36,112 nt of DNA. Source: an uncultured Verrucomicrobia subdivision 3 bacterium. GTDB taxonomy: Bacteria; Verrucomicrobiota; Verrucomicrobiia; Limisphaerales; UBA11358. Location of the stretch: contig CAIJNQ010000151.1 in NCBI GenBank assembly GCA_903822015.1, forward strand, positions 1 to 36,112, written 5' to 3'. Position numbers and translations under genes: made by a program. Shown piece by piece: positions 8,566 to 19,200 of this stretch. Numbering within the stretch: the first letter of the stretch is position 1; every line of letters begins with the position of its first letter. The notes below the pieces were generated by a model. The model made no database searches and was not told where the DNA came from. It saw only the letters and a list, made by a program, of their open reading frames with translations.

Positions 8566-8946
8566 ATGAGCCGGACAAATTTTGAAAAGCTGCGGATTTA
8601 CCGCCTGGCGGAAGACCTGGCGGATGAAATCTGGGCGATGGTTTTGCAATGGGATCGTTTCGCGCGTGCTACGGTTGGAAAACAAATTGTACGTGCAGCC
8701 GACAGCATCGGCGCGAATATTGCCGAAGGAACCGGACGCGGCAGTTATCAGGACAACAAGCGCTTTGCAAAAATAGCACGCGGATCGTTAAATGAAACCC
8801 AGCATTTTCTCCGCCGAGCCTTCCAAAGAAAACTTTTAAGCGCCACGGATGTAAAAAAACTGAAGCCACTGGTTGATAATCTGGCGCCGCAATTGAACGC
8901 CTACATCAAATCCATCGGGCGCGACCCCACGGCTACGGACGACTGA
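8566..8946 (+). CDS. Four-helix-bundle protein (S23/IVS-encoded family)
   Basis: The 126-residue product carries the family signature: FEKLRIYRLAEDLADEIW at the start, KQIVRAADSIGANIAEGTGR (residues about 40-60) in the middle, then ARGSLNETQHFL. These small helical proteins were first found encoded by intervening sequences in 23S rRNA genes and are related in fold to the Avd protein of diversity-generating retroelements; they form oligomeric bundles and probably bind nucleic acid. No role in secretion is known. Its last codons and stop lie within the right copy of a 17-base direct repeat, so the C-terminal residues ATDD are encoded by repeat DNA. The gene breaks the 5-6 base spacing of its neighbours and is best read as an inserted cassette. 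Confidence 0.9.
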   Translation: MSRTNFEKLRIYRLAEDLADEIWAMVLQWDRFARATVGKQIVRAADSIGANIAEGTGRGSYQDNKRFAKIARGSLNETQHFLRRAFQRKLLSATDVKKLKPLVDNLAPQLNAYIKSIGRDPTATDD

Positions 8947-8947
8947 C
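8931..8947 (+). repeat. 17-base direct repeat, right copy
   Basis: GGCTACGGACGACTGAC is an exact match to 8518-8534 and contains the TGA stop codon (8944-8946) of the four-helix-bundle gene. It is followed by CCATGGG and then CCACTGACTA (8954-8963), which is partly the reverse complement of the repeats at 8468-8499. Confidence 0.85.
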
Positions 8948-8966
8948 CATGGGCCACTGACTAATC

Positions 8967-11117
8967 ATGGACCAGACCTTCAGCGAATCCTGGTATCGGG
9001 TGGCGAATCAAAAGATCTGCCTGCGCCCGACCATCAACGCGCGCCGCCAGAATTTCCGCGGCGAGCGCTGGATTATCCTCGAAAATCCGTTCAGCAACCA
9101 ATATTTCCGGCTGCGGCCGGCGGCCTACGAATTTGTCTCGCGCCTGCGGCCCGACCGCACGGTCGAGGAAGTCTGGCAGCAGTGCCTGAACCGTTTTCCC
9201 GACACCGCGCCGAGCCAGGAAGCCGTCATCCAACTTTTATCCCAGCTCTATTTTTCGAACCTGCTGCAATACGATCTGGCCGCCGACAGCGCGCAATTGT
9301 TCGAACGCTACAAAAAACGGAAGCAGCGCGAAATCGGTTTCCGGTTTCTGAACATCATGTTCATGCGGTTTCCGCTGCTGGATCCGGATCGTTTTCTCGT
9401 GCGCACGCTGCCGGTGGTCAAAAAGTTGATCAGCCCGTCTGGCGCGCTGTTGTGGCTGCTGGTCGTCGGCTTCGGGTTGAAAATCGCCGTGGACAACTTG
9501 AGCGACCTGCGCGCGCAGGGCGAAGGAGTCCTGGCGCCGGACAATCTGTTCCTGCTTTATCTCAGCACGGTTGGCATCAAGGCGCTGCACGAATTCGGCC
9601 ACGCGTATTTTTGCCGGCGGTTTGGCGGTGAAGTCCACGTCATGGGCGTGATGCTGATGGTGTTCACGCCGATGCCGTATGTGGACGCGACGTCGAGCTG
9701 GAGTTTCCGCGAGCGCTGGAAGCGCGTGCTCGTCGGCGCGGCGGGCATGATCGTGGAATTGTTTTTTGCGGCCATCGCGGCGTTCGTCTGGTCGAAAACC
9801 GCGCCGGGCGTCGTCCACAGCCTGGCTTACAACATCATGTTCGTCGCGTCGGTCTCGACGGTGATCTTCAACCTCAATCCGCTGCTGCGCTTCGACGGCT
9901 ATTATATTTTGTCCGACCTGCTGGAGATTCCGAATCTCAACCAGCGTGCCTCGACGCAATTGCGCCACCTTTGCGAACGGCATCTGTTCGGTGTGAAAAA
10001 TTCCGAAACGCAGGCCGCCACGCACCGCGAAGCGACGTGGCTCATCGTTTTCGGAATCATGAGCGGCATTTATCGCGTCATCGTATTCAGCGGCGTTTTG
10101 CTTTTTGTGGCCGACCGGTTTTTGATTGTCGGCATCGTGATGGCCGCCGTGTGTTTGGTCTCGTGGGCTGTCATGCCGATCGTGCGCTTCGTGAAATATC
10201 TCGCGGCGAATCCGCGCCTCGACCGCGTTCGTCCGCGCGCCATCGCGGTGACGGCGGGCATCGCGGCGGTTTTGATCGTGCTGCTCTCGGTCGTGCCGTT
10301 TCCATATTCTTTTCGCGCACCGGGGATTGTCATCGCCTCGCAACGCACGCAGGTCGCCACCGAGACGGCGGGCGATGTGGCCGGGTTGCTGGTGCCCTCC
10401 GGCAGTCCGGTGAAGCGCGGCCAACCGATATTGCGCCTGGAAAATGCCGAGCTGGCCCTGGAGCTGGCCAACACCCGCGCCCACCTTGACGAAATCAACG
10501 CGCGGCTGCGGCAGGCGATGAACAGCGAATCGGCGGACATCGTGGCGCTGACCAGTTTGCGCGATGCCGTCAGCGACGTGTTAAAAAAGCAGTCGGCAGA
10601 TTCGGAAAATCTGACGGTTCGCGCCCGGCATGACGGCGTGTGGGTGGCGCCGGACATCGAAGATTACGTCGGGCGCTGGCTCCCGCGCGGCGCGGAATTG
10701 GGCTTGCTGGCGAACCCGGCGGCGTTTGAATTTGCCGCGACGGTGAGGGAAGAAGATGCGAATGCGTTGTTTGCCAGGAAAATATCCGGAGCCAGCGTGC
10801 GGCTTTACGGTGAGGCCGGTGAAAAATTGTCCATTGCCCGGTGGCGCGTGATTCCCGGCGGCCAGCAGATCCTGCCGTCGGCGGCGCTAGGTTGGAGTGG
10901 AGGCGGCGAGGTGCCGGTAGCCCCAGAAGGCAATGCGCAAGGCAACAAATCCGTTGAGCCGTTTTTTGAGGTGCTGGGCGACCTGGATGCGCGCAACGGC
11001 GTCGCACTGCTCGACGGCCGTTCCGGAAAAATCAGTTTCAAGCTTGAGCCCCAGCCGCTGTTGCCGCGCTGGATCCGCAGCCTGTGGCAACTGCTCCAGA
11101 AACGCTATCAAATCTGA
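8967..11117 (+). CDS. PqqD-like / M50 metalloprotease / HlyD fusion membrane protein
   Basis: The 716-residue product has three parts. Residues about 15-105 resemble a PqqD-type (RiPP recognition) domain: RLRPDRTVEEVWQQC followed by AVIQLLSQLYFSNLLQYDL. Residues about 155-450 are a multi-helix membrane domain of the site-2-protease (M50) class, with HEFGH at 208-212 as HExxH zinc site and NPLLRFDGYY (304-313) supplying the usual NPxxxxDG third-ligand motif. Residues 450-690 form an adaptor-like periplasmic part, with ATETAGDVAGLLVPSGSPVK (lipoyl half 1), a helical hairpin (about 490-545) and VRARHDGVWVAPDIEDYVGR (lipoyl half 2). Both protease motifs are intact, so it may be a true protease. 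SecA-like ATPase starts 6 bases downstream. It probably sits in the inner membrane as docking and possibly processing part of the exporter. Confidence 0.88.
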   Translation: MDQTFSESWYRVANQKICLRPTINARRQNFRGERWIILENPFSNQYFRLRPAAYEFVSRLRPDRTVEEVWQQCLNRFPDTAPSQEAVIQLLSQLYFSNLLQYDLAADSAQLFERYKKRKQREIGFRFLNIMFMRFPLLDPDRFLVRTLPVVKKLISPSGALLWLLVVGFGLKIAVDNLSDLRAQGEGVLAPDNLFLLYLSTVGIKALHEFGHAYFCRRFGGEVHVMGVMLMVFTPMPYVDATSSWSFRERWKRVLVGAAGMIVELFFAAIAAFVWSKTAPGVVHSLAYNIMFVASVSTVIFNLNPLLRFDGYYILSDLLEIPNLNQRASTQLRHLCERHLFGVKNSETQAATHREATWLIVFGIMSGIYRVIVFSGVLLFVADRFLIVGIVMAAVCLVSWAVMPIVRFVKYLAANPRLDRVRPRAIAVTAGIAAVLIVLLSVVPFPYSFRAPGIVIASQRTQVATETAGDVAGLLVPSGSPVKRGQPILRLENAELALELANTRAHLDEINARLRQAMNSESADIVALTSLRDAVSDVLKKQSADSENLTVRARHDGVWVAPDIEDYVGRWLPRGAELGLLANPAAFEFAATVREEDANALFARKISGASVRLYGEAGEKLSIARWRVIPGGQQILPSAALGWSGGGEVPVAPEGNAQGNKSVEPFFEVLGDLDARNGVALLDGRSGKISFKLEPQPLLPRWIRSLWQLLQKRYQI

Positions 11118-11123
11118 CCGGCG

Positions 11124-13115
11124 ATGCTGACGATTCCCACGCAAGATTACCGGCGCAGCGATTACCGCGTGCCGCCGCGACCGCTCACCGGTCTGGATGC
11201 GCTGGTGAACGCCGGCCACGGCCGATACCGGCGGCGCAACCGGGTGCTGGAAGCCCTGAAGCAGGAGGCGGACGCCGTCGTCCGGCAGGAAGGCGAATGG
11301 GTGGAATGCGCCGATGCTGATTTGCAAAGGCGGCTGCTGGAATTTCGCCAGCGTTTCCGGCGCGGTGGAAAATCCGCGGAAACATTTCTACTGCCGGCGC
11401 TCGCCGCGATTCGCGAGGCGGCGGACCGAAAACTCGGTTTGCGGCCTTTTACCGTTCAGCTCATGGGCGCGCTGGCCCTGCATCGCGGGTATCTGGCGGA
11501 AATGGCCACCGGCGAGGGCAAGACGCTGACCGCCGGGCTGGCCGCCATTCTGAACGGCTGGACCAAACAGCCGTGCCATGTCGTGACGGTCAATGATTAC
11601 CTGGTGCAACGCGATGCGGAATGGCTGGAGCCGCTATATCACTTTTGCGGCGTGCGCGTCGGTTTCGTCACGGCCGCAAGCGATCCGGCCGGGCGCGCCC
11701 GGAATTACGGATGCGATGTCACCTACGTCACCAGCAAGGAACTGCTGGCGGATTTTTTGCGCGACCGGCTGCATCTCGGCAAACTGCAGAATCCGGCGCG
11801 TCGGTTGATTCGGCGACTGCTCGCACCGCAACCCGCTGCTCCCGACGGCCTGGTCTTACGCGGCCTGCACACGGCCATTGTGGACGAGGCGGACAGCATT
11901 CTGATTGATGAGGCGGTGACGCCGCTGATCATTTCCGCCAGCCATAAAAATGAATCGTTGCGCGAAGCCACGCGGCTGGCGCAGGAAATGGTCGGCGGGC
12001 TGAAACCGGAAACCGATTATCACGCGAATCTGCGTTACAAGGAAATCGAACTGACGAAAGCGGGTTTGCAGAAAATGGTCGAGCAGGCCGCGCACCTGCC
12101 GGGCCTGTGGCAGGGTCAGGACCGGCGGCTGGAACTGGTCGTTCAGGCGCTGGTGGCCCGCGAATTCTTTCACCGCGACCAGCAATACATCATCGAAGGC
12201 GATAAACTGGTGATTGTGGACGAATTCACCGGCCGGCCGATGCCCCAGCGCTCCTGGCGGGCGGGCATGCATCAGGCGGTCGAGGCCAAGGAAGGACTGA
12301 CGATATCGGACCCGACCGAGACGATTGCCCGGCTGAGTTTCCAGCGGTTTTTCAAATGTTTTCACAAGCTGTCCGGCATGACCGGCACGGCCCGCGAGGC
12401 GGCGGGGGAATTGTGGCAGGTATATGGACTGCCGACGGTGGCCATTCCGTCCAATAAACCGTGCCTGCGCCGGCAATGGCCGGACCAGTTCTTCCCGGAT
12501 GAATCATCCAAGTGGCGCGCGATCGTTGCCGAAATCGAAAAGCAGCACGCGACCGGTCGGCCGCTGCTGGTCGGGACGCGCAGCGTGCAGGCCAGCGAGC
12601 AACTTTGGCAGCGGCTCGCCGAGCGTGGCCTGGAGGCCAAAATCTTGAATGCGACCCGCCTGAAAGAGGAGGCGGAAATCATCACCCTCGCCGGTGAACA
12701 GAGCCGGATCATCATCGCCACGAACATGGCCGGCCGGGGCACCGATATCAAACTGGGACGCGGGGTGATGCTGCTGGGCGGATTGCACGTGATAGCGACA
12801 GAATGGCACGAATCGAGCCGGGTTGACCGGCAATTATTTGGTCGCAGCGGCCGGCAGGGCGACCCCGGCAGCGCCCAGGCATTTATCAGTTTTGAAGACG
12901 AGTTGTTCCAAAAATTTCTGCCGGCAGCGATCCGAAAGGTGGTGCTGGAAAGCTGGCGGCACAATCTGCCGGCCCGGGAAAAAATCGGCCGAGCGGCGTT
13001 TCGCCTGGCCCAACGCCGGGCGCAAGCCCTGGCTTACCAGCAGCGCAAAGGGGTGATGCAATCAGATCTTTGGCTGGACGAGGCGCTTTCCTTCACGGGT
13101 GGTGACACCATCTAG
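11124..13115 (+). CDS. Short SecA-like translocase ATPase
   Basis: The 663-residue product is clearly of the SecA family. It has Walker A ATGEGKT at 128-134, DEAD box at 254-257 in IVDEADSILIDEAVTPLI, the linker stretch VDEFTGRPMPQRSW (365-378) with HQAVEAKEGL, then SGMTGTA (417-423), TNMAGRGTDIKLG (533-545) and the arginine-finger region VDRQLFGRSGRQGDPGSAQA. All ATPase motifs are intact. It is about 200 residues shorter than housekeeping SecA: it ends soon after motor domain 2 with a brief helical tail, and it has no Cys-rich SecB/zinc tail. GRRWSDGLHQ of ordinary SecA is changed to PQRSWRAGMHQ. It is therefore not the main SecA but a specialised form, and its place between the adaptor and the giant substrate gene suggests it drives that substrate's export. 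Confidence 0.93.
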   Translation: MLTIPTQDYRRSDYRVPPRPLTGLDALVNAGHGRYRRRNRVLEALKQEADAVVRQEGEWVECADADLQRRLLEFRQRFRRGGKSAETFLLPALAAIREAADRKLGLRPFTVQLMGALALHRGYLAEMATGEGKTLTAGLAAILNGWTKQPCHVVTVNDYLVQRDAEWLEPLYHFCGVRVGFVTAASDPAGRARNYGCDVTYVTSKELLADFLRDRLHLGKLQNPARRLIRRLLAPQPAAPDGLVLRGLHTAIVDEADSILIDEAVTPLIISASHKNESLREATRLAQEMVGGLKPETDYHANLRYKEIELTKAGLQKMVEQAAHLPGLWQGQDRRLELVVQALVAREFFHRDQQYIIEGDKLVIVDEFTGRPMPQRSWRAGMHQAVEAKEGLTISDPTETIARLSFQRFFKCFHKLSGMTGTAREAAGELWQVYGLPTVAIPSNKPCLRRQWPDQFFPDESSKWRAIVAEIEKQHATGRPLLVGTRSVQASEQLWQRLAERGLEAKILNATRLKEEAEIITLAGEQSRIIIATNMAGRGTDIKLGRGVMLLGGLHVIATEWHESSRVDRQLFGRSGRQGDPGSAQAFISFEDELFQKFLPAAIRKVVLESWRHNLPAREKIGRAAFRLAQRRAQALAYQQRKGVMQSDLWLDEALSFTGGDTI

Positions 13116-13207
13116 CCGGCATTAGTCAGGATATTGCATAATTATGTTATTTCTTATTGACGGGGAATGGCAGTCTGTGAGACAAACAGCGCGCACCAAG
13201 TAAACGC
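13116..13207 (+). promoter_or_regulatory. Gap before the giant gene; possible separate control point
   Basis: This 92-base gap is the longest within the cluster apart from the four-helix insertion. It contains an AT-rich core (GATATTGCATAATTATGTTA, 13130-13149) unlike the GC-rich flanks, which could hold a promoter or a processing site. I see no hairpin-plus-T terminator and no Shine-Dalgarno sequence before the giant gene's start. Confidence 0.3.
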
Positions 13208-16200
13208 TTGAGCCAATCCCCCCAACAACGCAGGAATAGTTTTGAACTCGAGGCGCTTGAGCCGAGGGTTCTGTTGTCGGCGGATGCGTTTCTGGCCACC
13301 GCGGTCGCGGCAAATGTGGTTCACAAATCCACCGAGGTGATCCATCAGGCGGCGGCCCCCGATCATGGGACGGTTCACGACAGTCTGGCCTACACCCCGG
13401 CGGAAGCGGGTGGCATATTTGCCGGGGTAGCGGTGCAGGCCATCCAGTCGCACGAGCCGTCACCGACTTCATCTGGCATTCAAACCAAGCCGGCGACCGA
13501 TATCGAATCCGGCCCGAATCCGGATACTGCGGTGCAGGCCAAAACGGTGGCGGCAACGGTCGTTACGACCAGCACCACGAACTCGGCCAACAAAATTTCT
13601 CCGACCACAACGACGACTTCAGCCCCCTCCACGACAACCTCGGGGAGCGTGGCAACGCAGCAATTGACAGCGTCCCTCACGGTGGCCAATGCCCCGCCCG
13701 CAAATACACAAACAACTGTGGTTAAATCGGTTTCAAATACGACGGGCAGCACTCAAGCCACGTCAACTACTTCTTTTGCCTCAAAAGCTTCTCCAATACC
13801 TGCGTCTCCGGCGGTTACGACCACTGACTTATGGTCCACCATCACTGGTATTTTAACGGCCGCCAACATTGCCAATGGGACCTTGCCCACCGGTTCGACA
13901 TCGTATGCCAATGTCACCATCGAAGGGTTCCTCGATTTCAGCAATGTCGCCGTGACCTTCACCCAAAGCGGCGGCAAAGGGACGGCCGTCACGGTTGGAA
14001 TCAGCGGCACCGCCACGCTATTGTTTCCGGGTGGCTCCAACTTGATCAGTGTCACGCTGGGTGCCGTCTCCGGCAGCTTTACGACTTCTGTTCAACCCAC
14101 CGGACCCAGCTTTAAGTTCTCGTTGAGCATCGCCAGTGTTACCCTGAACCTCGGTCAGGCATTGTCGGTAACTACCACCTCGGCATCCAACCCGGCCGTC
14201 ACATTCAATTTTTCGCCGAATAATTCCGGTGTGAATGCGGATCCCGACGGGGCCTCCACCACGGCCGTGCCGCTGTTCAAAATCTCGACTGCCACGGCGA
14301 CCTCGCCGCAATTTCCCGGTTTGGGATCGGCGACCCTGACCAATTTCAGTTTGTGGACGAACGGGATCAGCTTTGACAACTTCAGCCTGACGAATTCATC
14401 CGTCACCATTGGAAACTTCTTCACGGCGACTCACGGGGTCACGGTTCCGCCGGGATCCCCGCAAAACACGACGCCGGTGGATGTGCCGGTCTCATTGACT
14501 GCCACCGGGGGTTCAGGTCAGCAATTCAATCTGGATATCAGCAATGTCTCGGCTTCAACCGCTCAAGTTTCGTTTTTTGCACCCAATGTTCAACTTTTCC
14601 CGAATGTCAGCGGTCTGAATCTCAGCTTTAGCAATGTCAGCGGCTCCTTTGATGTGTTGGATAGCACGCCGGTGATAGACACCTCAACCGGACTGCAAAA
14701 AGTGGTAATAAAACAAGAAATGGTCAATGGGGTTCTCCAAAATGTCAGCATTCCCCAATTCACCTCCACCATCGGAGTGGGTGCATTAAGTCTGGCAGTT
14801 GGCAATGTAAACATATCGGTTGGCGACGCATTCACTTTGCACATGAGTAGTGTCATATTGACACCAGGTGCTGCGACGATTGCGACGGTCACCAATGCCA
14901 CGATCACCTCCAACCTGATTTCCGGAATACCGACCTTTGCCCTGCCCAGTTCGATTGTGATCACCCAGACGGGATTCACCCTGAGCAACCTCAAACTTGC
15001 GACCGGGGTGACCGCTTCGATCGGCAGTTTCCTCTCGATTCAAAATTTCTCATTCACGGTCACGAATTTCAGCATTAACAGTCCCACATCAGGAACAGGG
15101 ACGTTCACCGCCTCGACTACCGCCACGGCCGACAGCATGACGTTATTCCCGTCTTATTCCGCCATCAGTTCCACCATCACCGGCCTTACGTTCAATTTCA
15201 ATATTGCGGTCCAGGGAAATGCCTTGAGCGGCGCTTTGAGCATAAGTGCCACCAGTGTTTCGCTTACCGTGGCCAATCAATTGACCATCACCGCCGGTTC
15301 GGTCGCACTTCCCGTGGTCTTCAGCCCGGAAAGCACGACGCTTTTAAGCATCGGCACCGCCACCGTTGATTTTACGCAACTCAATCTGCTGGGAAGCATC
15401 AGCGGGTTGACCATCCAGAAAATCACCAACCAGAATGTTACCAACACGGTTCTGACCATTGCCGACGGGGCATTAACCGGGAATTTTACCAACCTCGGTT
15501 TGGGTGGCGTGCTCACATTCCAAGGGGCGCCGACCGTGACGCTCAGCAATCTGACTTACACTTTGGGCGGTTCCTTGGGCGGCTCGATCTCATTCGGCCC
15601 GCTGGGCGTGACCCTCAATCTGGGCTCGTTGAGTGCGGGCACCGTTTCCGCTTCCGGCATCTTTTCCGGCAGTTACGATCTCCAGAGCGGAACGTTGACG
15701 GGAAATTTGGGAACCGCTCCGAGCCCATTCACGATCAGTGTTCCCGGTTTTGTGTCCGTCAGCGGCACCCTGGCGCTGTTCTATCAACCGTCCTCTGGTG
15801 GGACGTCAACTTTCCTGATCGGCGGCCAGGGCATCAACATCTTCATGGGATACAATGGCGGAACCACACCGGTGGGCGTTCAAGTTACCAATGCGACGTT
15901 CGCGCTGGCGGTTTTCGACACCAGCGGGACCTACACGTTCGCCTTCAATGCCACCAGTTCGAGCATCAGCCTGACCGGCCTGCCCAACCTGCCGGGATCC
16001 GTCACGCCGCTGAGCATCACCACCGGCACGGTGCTGGTACAGTTCGATAATAATGGCGCGGTGAATCTGGCGGTGAACGTGGACACCAACCCGGCCGACG
16101 CCGTGCAACTCAATTTCACCGGCAACGTGACCAGCCTGATGGTGAATAATTTGACTTTGAACGTGGCCGGCCTGATCACGCTCTCCGGCAATTTCGGCTT

Positions 16201-19200
16201 TCAAACCGTGACCGATGCCATCACCGGCTTGGTGGACGACGTGGTGATCGGCGCCGCCAACGTCAATGCGATGCTCGGGACGCCCTCGGGTCCCAATCTG
16301 ACCATCAATGGTGCCAGCCTGGGATTGGTCCTCATCCTACCCACCTCCGCCTCGCCCAAGACGACATTTGCCTTGATGCTAAACGGCGGGACGGATGCGC
16401 TGAACAACATCCCGAATTTTTCCATCAGTTCCTATACGCTCACGATTTCGGGCGCCGCGTTCACCGGGCTTGCCGTTGATTTAAACACCACCCCATTCGG
16501 ATTGGGCGGCACCGCGTGGAGTTTGCCGAATCCGATCATTAACATCGCAACACCCGATGTGCCGGCGCTGGCACTGAACTTCGGCTCAACCGCCGTGCCG
16601 GGGGATTTGAATTTCAGCACGCTGGGGATTCCGGTTGCCGGCATACCCTTCGTCGGGGTTTTTGGCCCGCTCAGCTTGAACTTCGCCGGCCTCATTTCAT
16701 TGAAGGGCGAGTTCACCTTCGAGCCGTTCACCCCGGTTTCGGCGACGGTTCCGGACCTTCTGATCGGAGCCACGGACCTGACGATCACCGCGGGAACCGG
16801 CACCACCAATCTAACCATCGGCGGCATCAGTCCCGCCACCGGCGCGACTTTGATGGCCGTGATTGTCCCCGGGGCTTCTGCCAACCTGACGACCTACGCC
16901 TTGGAGGCCACCGGCGCAATTTCGCTATACGGCATCCCCGACTTTTCGTTGAGCGGAACCGCCGCGGTGCAAATCAATACGACCGGCGTGCTGCCGGCGA
17001 CGCTGATTCCATCAACGGTCACCATTCCGACGCAGGACGGATCGGTCGCCGCCGCGAGCTTTTTCAGTGATTTTTCCAACGCATCAAATCTGACATCGAT
17101 TGAAGGCACCCTGGCGATGACGGTCAATCTTCCCGGAACGACGGATACGTTCGTCACGCTCAACGGCGCTTTCGGTTTCCAGATGTTTGCGGATTCGGTC
17201 ACCGGCTTGACGGACTTTGCGATCGGCGCGAGCCAGACCACCATTACTTTCGGCACCGCGAGCGCGGGGCTCACCATGGTCAACGCCAGCCTGGCCCTGC
17301 TGATCCGGTCCGGCGGCATGAGCGGGGGAAATCCCGTTACCACCACCTACGCGCTGGATGCGAATGGCGGCACGGACACCCTGACGCTGCCGGATATCAG
17401 CCAGATTTCATTTGGCGCAACCGGCTTCATCGTCAAGATCAACCACCTCGGAGTGGACCCGGCCACGCTGGTCGGAATTCCCGGCGGCGTGCAAACGGCG
17501 GGCGGCGTGGTGCCGTTGTCCTTCCCCGGCTATGGCACGCGTTCGTTTGAAGATTTGGAAGTCACGGGCATTTCCTTCAATGTGGGTGGTTTCGTCACGT
17601 TGACCGGCAATCTGGCCATCCAAATGTTCGCCGATCCGGTCACCTCCGGAGCCACCGATCTGGCCATTGCGGCCACCGGAATCAATGCCGCCGTGACGGC
17701 CGGGGGCGTGAGCCTTACGATCAACGGAGCGAGCCTCGGTCTGCTGGTGGTCCCCGGCAGCACCACGAATTATGCCCTGGTGGTGAATGGCGGCATGGAT
17801 GCGCTGACGGGCATCAACGGGCTGACGTTAAGCGCGACCGGGCTTTCCGTTTTTGTGAGTTCGGGCATCAATCCCGCCACCTATCTCGGCACCCTGTCGT
17901 CCATCGTCACCGCCGCCGGCAATGTGTCGCTGGCGTTCCCCGGTCTGCCCACCACCGGGCCGGTCGCGGATGTCGAAGGTACGATCACTCTATCGGTTGC
18001 GAACTTCGCCTCGCTCTCCGGCAAATTCTGGTTCCAGGAATTCACCGCCACCGTTAATAGCGCGCCGCAGGCGGTGATTCTGGCCGGTGCCAGTAATATC
18101 ACCGCGGTGGTGGGAGCCACCAGCACCGGTTCCACCAACCTCACCATCCAAGGCGCCAGCCTGGAATTGCTGCTGGTTCCCGGCAACGGCGGGCCGTCCA
18201 CTTACGCGCTGGTGGCCAATGGCGGAACCGATACGCTGAACGGAATTACCGGCCTCTCCTTGAGCACGTCCGGCCTGCTGGTCCAGATCAACAACAACGT
18301 CAGCGCCGCGCTGCTGACAGCGGCCAACGCGCAACAGGTGGCGACGACGACCGGAACCGCCAAACCGGATTTCTCCAAGCTTAAAGCCGGCAAGATGATC
18401 GAGGTCGAAGGCACGGTGACGTTGAACGTCGCCGGATTCATTTCCCTGACCGGCAGTTTTATTTTCACCGAGCAAACCAATGTGAACGGCATTGAGATTG
18501 ATATCGGAGCCAGCGGCATCAATGCGTTCCTCGGCACCGCCGACGGCACCGTGGGCGTAGGCGTCAGCGGCGCGGAACTCGGCATGGTGATCTACGAGAA
18601 TTCCACCACCAACGCGACGACCTATGCGCTTTCCGTCTCGGCACCGCTCGTCGTGACCGGGCTGCCGACCGAGGTGAAATTCACCGGCACGGCGCAAATC
18701 GCGATCAACACCACCGGCGGCGCATTAACCACCACGATCAACACCCCGGACAGCTCGGTGCCCGTCGCATTCACGGCGGCGCAGGGCAAACTCAAGAGTT
18801 TTTCAGTGACCGGACTCACCTTGACCATCACACCGGCCACGGGCACGTCCATTTCGCTAACCGGTGATTTTTCATTCGCGACCACCGTGGTTTCCGGGCA
18901 AACCGAATTACTGATCGGCGCGGCAAATGTCTCCACCTCGAGCATCGTTCCCGACGTCGGCGCTTCCGTGGCGATCACCAACGGCTCACTGGGAATGGTC
19001 GTGTTCACCAACAGCACCGGCGGCAATGCCGGTTATGCCCTCGCCGCCTCGGCCACCGTGACCGCCGCCCTAGGCAGCAGCTCCGGCAGTCTAACGCTGA
19101 CCATTCTCCGGAACACCACGACCAACGCCGTCAACCAGACGGTCGCCGTCGGCGGCGCGTCGGTTCCCGTCGTGTTGACGAGCTTGCAGGTGGCCACCAC

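Noticed and set aside
7375-10484. Minus-strand frames of 350 and 415 codons opposite the adaptor and protease genes
   Set aside because: They are His/Arg/Gln-rich mirror frames; the plus-strand products contain clear family motifs.
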